Shown one piece after another: positions 61,196 through 64,000 of a stretch of 64,000 nt of DNA. Source of the DNA: an uncultured Saprospiraceae bacterium. GTDB taxonomy: Bacteria; Bacteroidota; Bacteroidia; Chitinophagales; Saprospiraceae. Both the position numbers and the translations under genes were made by a program. The notes beneath the pieces are model-generated. The model saw only the letters and a program-made list of their open reading frames with translations, made no database searches and was not told where the DNA came from. Positions within the stretch are counted from its first letter, which is position 1, and every line of letters begins with the position of its first letter. The stretch lies in contig CALFBH010000007.1 in the NCBI GenBank assembly GCA_937951615.1, positions 62,001 to 126,000 on the forward strand. The letters run 5' to 3'.

Positions 61196-61354
61196 TGGTT
61201 CGATGGTTACATGGTTTCATTGTTAACTTTTTTTTACAAAAAAAAACATAGTGAAGCCATAAAACAGTGAAACAATGAAGCCATGAAACAGTGAAACAAT
61301 GAAGCCATAAAACCATGAGACAATCGAACCATGAAACAATAAAACAATGAAACA
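61196..61354. repeat. ATGAAACA/CATGGTTC word palindrome with T/A core
   Basis: GATGGTTCGATGGTTACATGG on the left, a core of eight Ts and nine As (61229-61247), and complementary CCATGAAACAGTGAAACAATG words on the right. The right arm runs up to and includes the start of the next gene. The words recur at 62258-62330 and 63190-63215 before the next two paralogues. Confidence 0.65.
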
Positions 61355-62257
61355 GTGAAATACACCAGCCCATTACATTTGCTGCCAGCCCATAACAACG
61401 TGACGCTAGACGCACCCGGACTCAAGCGATGGAAGCAGGAATTATTATTACAATTTGAACTGAATCAATCCGCTACACTAAAGATCAATGAGCAGGAATA
61501 TGATAAAAACTCTGTTTTAGAAGCCTTTGAATTGCTGAAAGATTCGCCAGAACATCATCTTCGCTTATATGCGAATACCAGTTTGTTGGACTTTATAGAA
61601 CATGGTTATATTGACTTTTTTGACCATCCGAAAAACTGGGCAGACTGGATCAATAAAGAATATTTGGAATGGCTGCGCCCCGGCTTTGTTGAGCAATTTG
61701 GCAAACTCGTATATGAATGTACAAGCAAAGAAGATGAAGCCTCTAAAAAAGCCTTGAAAAAAATATATGACTCAGGTTTTGTCTTGCCGGAAGCATGGCG
61801 AGATGAGGCTTATCAAAAGACCTATCGTTTGCTAAGTCATCATATCGAATCCGCAGAAGCCACACTACATGAAAATCCTGTCATTATAGGAGAAAAGGTG
61901 GCAAGCCTGAAACCCGAAATTGATGAATATTTGAATGAACATTACTTGGATATTCTGGATATTCTACCCAATAATTTTGAGGGAATTCGGGAGGATTATG
62001 GCGATTTCGCGCATAATGTTATTTACTATGCTTTTAGCGAAGGCAGAAGATATTACCACTTGGATAAAGAGACGATGCTGACGGTTGCAAAAGCAGCAGA
62101 AATTGATGTGAGAATACGTGATGATGAATATGCTAAAAAACTACTCAAAGACATAAAAAAGAGAGACAAAAGAGCCGAAGGATGCGTATGGTTTATTGTA
62201 ATAGGCGTCTTATGGGGGATTTATAAACTATTTGCCGCTTTATTGGGGGGAGCGTGA
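61355..62257 (+). CDS. KYTSPLHLLP-family protein, copy 1, 300 aa
   Basis: I do not recognise the family. The start MKYTSPLHLLPAHNN is nearly identical in the three tandem copies. The protein has no signal peptide. Blocks shared by the copies are LKRWKQELLLQFEL, EYDKNSVLEAFELLKDSPEHHLRLY, FIEHGYIDFFD, a Trp-rich block, and the C-terminal SLKPEIDEYLNEHYLDILDILP, DYGDFAHNVIYYA and IRDDEYAKKLLKDI. Only copy 1 ends with a hydrophobic helix (CVWFIVIGVLWGIYKLF), predicted to anchor it in the membrane. It lies 159 bp after the Hsp70 stop. No J-domain HPD motif is present. Confidence 0.7.
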   Translation: MKYTSPLHLLPAHNNVTLDAPGLKRWKQELLLQFELNQSATLKINEQEYDKNSVLEAFELLKDSPEHHLRLYANTSLLDFIEHGYIDFFDHPKNWADWINKEYLEWLRPGFVEQFGKLVYECTSKEDEASKKALKKIYDSGFVLPEAWRDEAYQKTYRLLSHHIESAEATLHENPVIIGEKVASLKPEIDEYLNEHYLDILDILPNNFEGIREDYGDFAHNVIYYAFSEGRRYYHLDKETMLTVAKAAEIDVRIRDDEYAKKLLKDIKKRDKRAEGCVWFIVIGVLWGIYKLFAALLGGA

Positions 62258-62321
62258 ATGAATGAATGAGAAAATGAATGAATATGACAATCGAACCATG
62301 AAACAATAAAACAATGAAACA
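62258..62321. repeat. word repeat between copies 1 and 2
   Basis: TGAATGAATGAGAAAATGAATG words are followed by AACCATGAAACAATAAAACAATGAAACAGTG, the same vocabulary as upstream of copy 1. Confidence 0.55.
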
Positions 62322-63203
62322 GTGAAATACACCAGCCCTTTACACCTTTTGCCGGAACGGAATATCACAGCGCTAAGTCCTACGGAATTAAAACGCTGGA
62401 AGCAGGAATTATTATTGCAATTTGATTTATACGAGTCGACAACCATTAATGTAAAGGATAAAGAATACGATAAAAATTCCATTCTGGCGGGCTTTGACTT
62501 GTTAAGAGATTCACCAGCGTACCACCTTCGTTTATATAAAGACAAGATTTTACTGAATTTTATAGAGCATGGGGAACTCGATGTTTTTGATCGCCCAAAA
62601 GACTGGCTAAGTTGGATTGATGAAGCATATTTAGCATGGTTGCGCCCTTTGTTTATCAGTCAGTTTAGCCACTTAATATATCAATGCACAATCACCCAAA
62701 ATAAAACATCTATAAGGGCATTGGAAGAAATATACTATTCAGGTTTTACGCCGCCAGAAGTCTGGCAGGATGAGTGCTACCAAAAAACATATACTTTTCT
62801 AAACAACTGTATCAAATCGGTAAAAAAAATAATACATGGAAAGTCCTTTGCTACAGGAGAAAAGCCATCAAGCCTGAAACTGGAACTTGGCGAATATTTA
62901 AGCGAACATTATGTCGACGTTTTGGAGATCTTACCCGGTGAGTTCAGAGCGCTTCGTGAGAATTATGGCGACATTGCCCATAATGTCCTATACTACGCTA
63001 TCATAGAAGAGAGAAGATATTTTAATTTTGACAGAAAGAGCAGGTTGATTTTAGCAAAAGCAGCAAAAATTGATGCCAGGATACACAATGATGAGTATGC
63101 TAAAAATTTGCTAAAATTTATAGGAAAAAGAGAGGGAATACAGGGTTTAGTAATGGATTTATATTGGGAGATATGTGAGCTAGGTTTAACCATGAAACAA
63201 TAA
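62322..63203 (+). CDS. KYTSPLHLLP-family protein, copy 2, 293 aa
   Basis: A paralogue of the 61355-62257 gene (MKYTSPLHLLPERNI start and the same block order). It lacks the C-terminal membrane helix; the protein ends with ELGLTMKQ, encoded inside the word-type repeat (its last codons are ATG AAA CAA TAA). The stop lies four bases before the ATG of copy 3, so copies 2 and 3 are probably translated in sequence. Trp-rich block and DYGDIAHNVLYYA are kept. Confidence 0.7.
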   Translation: MKYTSPLHLLPERNITALSPTELKRWKQELLLQFDLYESTTINVKDKEYDKNSILAGFDLLRDSPAYHLRLYKDKILLNFIEHGELDVFDRPKDWLSWIDEAYLAWLRPLFISQFSHLIYQCTITQNKTSIRALEEIYYSGFTPPEVWQDECYQKTYTFLNNCIKSVKKIIHGKSFATGEKPSSLKLELGEYLSEHYVDVLEILPGEFRALRENYGDIAHNVLYYAIIEERRYFNFDRKSRLILAKAAKIDARIHNDEYAKNLLKFIGKREGIQGLVMDLYWEICELGLTMKQ

Positions 63204-63207
63204 AACA

Positions 63208-64000
63208 ATGAAATACACCAGCCCTTTGCACCTTTTACCTGAGCGAAATACCGCCGACTTAAGTTCTTCCGAATTAAAACGCTGGAAACAGGAGCTATTG
63301 CTGCAATTTGATTTGCATCAATCGGCAACCATTACTGTAAAAGATCAAGAATACGATAAAAATTCTATTTTAGAAGCTTTTGAATTACTCAAAGATTCGC
63401 CAGAATATCACCTACGTTTATACAAAAATAAACCCTTACTGGACTTTATAGAAAAACAGTACATCGATTTTTTCGATAATGCGGCAAACTGGGCAGACTG
63501 GTACGACCAAGGTTATCGCAGATGGCTGGGGCAATGGTTTATTCCGGTGTATAGTGGGATGATTTATGAACAGGTGGCTGAAAAGGATTGGGACTCGGTA
63601 GACATGCTGCGCAATCTGTATCAATCAGATTTTCAACTGCCAACAGAGTGGGCAGATATGGCTTATGAAAAATCACACAGCCATCTTGGATACTTTGTAA
63701 AGGAAGCTGAAGCCACTTTAGATGAAGACGCCCTTAACGAGCGAGAACCTATCGCGCTCAAACCAGAAGTTCATAATTACGTCAATGCCTTATATGCCAA
63801 TCTTCTTAGCATATTGCCAGACTATTTTACGGGTATTCGCAATGACTATGGCGATTTCGCACATAATGTCATTGCCACTGTATTTTATAAAGAAAGACTA
63901 TTTAAAAGCATAGACAAAAAGACCTTAAAAACCGTAGAAGAAGCCGCTAAAATCAATATTCAAATAAGGGATAATGAGTATTCAAAAAAGCTGCTCAGCG
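63208..64000 (+). CDS. KYTSPLHLLP-family protein, copy 3 (cut by window end)
   Basis: The ATG at 63208 begins MKYTSPLHLLPERNTADLSS and the frame is open to the window edge (about 264 residues). It keeps LKRWKQELLLQFDL, EYDKNSILEAFELLKDSPEYHLRLY, DYGDFAHNVI and DNEYSKKLLS, matching the other copies. The middle differs more (YDQGYRRWLGQWFIPVYSGMIYEQ). The C-terminus is outside the window, so whether it carries a membrane helix is unknown. Confidence 0.7.
   Translation, partial: MKYTSPLHLLPERNTADLSSSELKRWKQELLLQFDLHQSATITVKDQEYDKNSILEAFELLKDSPEYHLRLYKNKPLLDFIEKQYIDFFDNAANWADWYDQGYRRWLGQWFIPVYSGMIYEQVAEKDWDSVDMLRNLYQSDFQLPTEWADMAYEKSHSHLGYFVKEAEATLDEDALNEREPIALKPEVHNYVNALYANLLSILPDYFTGIRNDYGDFAHNVIATVFYKERLFKSIDKKTLKTVEEAAKINIQIRDNEYSKKLLS

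Noticed and set aside
61196..61354. Possible CRISPR array
   Set aside because: The units are degenerate words of different lengths with no constant repeat and unique spacers, and they form palindromes.
61355..64000. J-domain proteins as partners of the Hsp70
   Set aside because: None of the three copies has an HPD motif or the J-domain helix pattern.
1..64000. tRNA, rRNA and riboswitch genes
   Set aside because: I scanned the gaps for cloverleaf-like and known leader structures and saw none; a covariance search would be needed to exclude small RNAs.

Overview
The window is a stretch of a Bacteroidota chromosome of low to moderate GC. The evidence is a SusC/SusD pair, T9SS-type C-terminal sorting domains, SprB and PKD adhesin repeats, a bacillithiol synthase (BshC), many short lipoproteins with an S/A-C lipobox, few Shine-Dalgarno sites and several TTTG/TAnnTTTG-like promoters. 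The mix of domains suggests the Saprospiria, but no rRNA is present, so that is inference. No tRNA, rRNA, CRISPR array or intact transposase was found.

Layout. 1-2.0 kb: the N-terminal part of PolX (minus strand, cut by the window edge) and an exported protein. 2.2-12.4 kb: a SusC/SusD outer-membrane import pair, then a very large VCBS/ASPIC-UnbV lipoprotein with 14 calcium-loop motifs and a T9SS-secreted LRR-like protein. 12.4-18.9 kb: a GMC oxidoreductase with its subunit-3 partner, BshC, a beta-propeller lipoprotein, and SCO-like plus DUF420 proteins. 19.0-26.3 kb: two related polyproline-linker proteins and an orphan Ser/Thr-rich protein on the minus strand; divergent from them, a sigma factor, an anti-sigma-like TPR membrane protein, a TPR-AAA+ ATPase and a TPR membrane protein. 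26.7-33.1 kb: housekeeping and transport genes (YigZ/IMPACT, EamA, TlpA-like, NhaC, SRPBCC, MltG). 33.2-48.1 kb: a 2159-residue PKD/SprB adhesin with a gliding-type C-terminus, PanB, an S9 peptidase, two lipoproteins sharing a duplicated 120-bp leader, and a dockerin-like secreted protein. 48.2-55.2 kb: a cytosolic helical protein of unknown function and a huge alpha-2-macroglobulin that contains both TonB-box-like segments and a TonB C-terminal domain. 55.4-64 kb: accessory genes, namely a ParE-type toxin-antitoxin pair, a lipocalin-like exported protein, an unknown two-gene operon, and an operon-like run of mini-GrpE, a divergent Hsp70 and three tandem copies of one unrecognised family (the last cut by the window end).

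The most unusual points are the mini-GrpE/Hsp70/triplicated-family locus, the A2M protein carrying both halves of a TonB interaction, and the rich intergenic repeat content. The repeats include a nested 109-bp inverted-repeat element with a 9-bp target duplication, whose empty site is present elsewhere in the window, a 156-bp inverted-repeat element, and several loci of short-word degenerate repeats arranged as palindromes. All functional statements are from reading the sequence; no database search was run.
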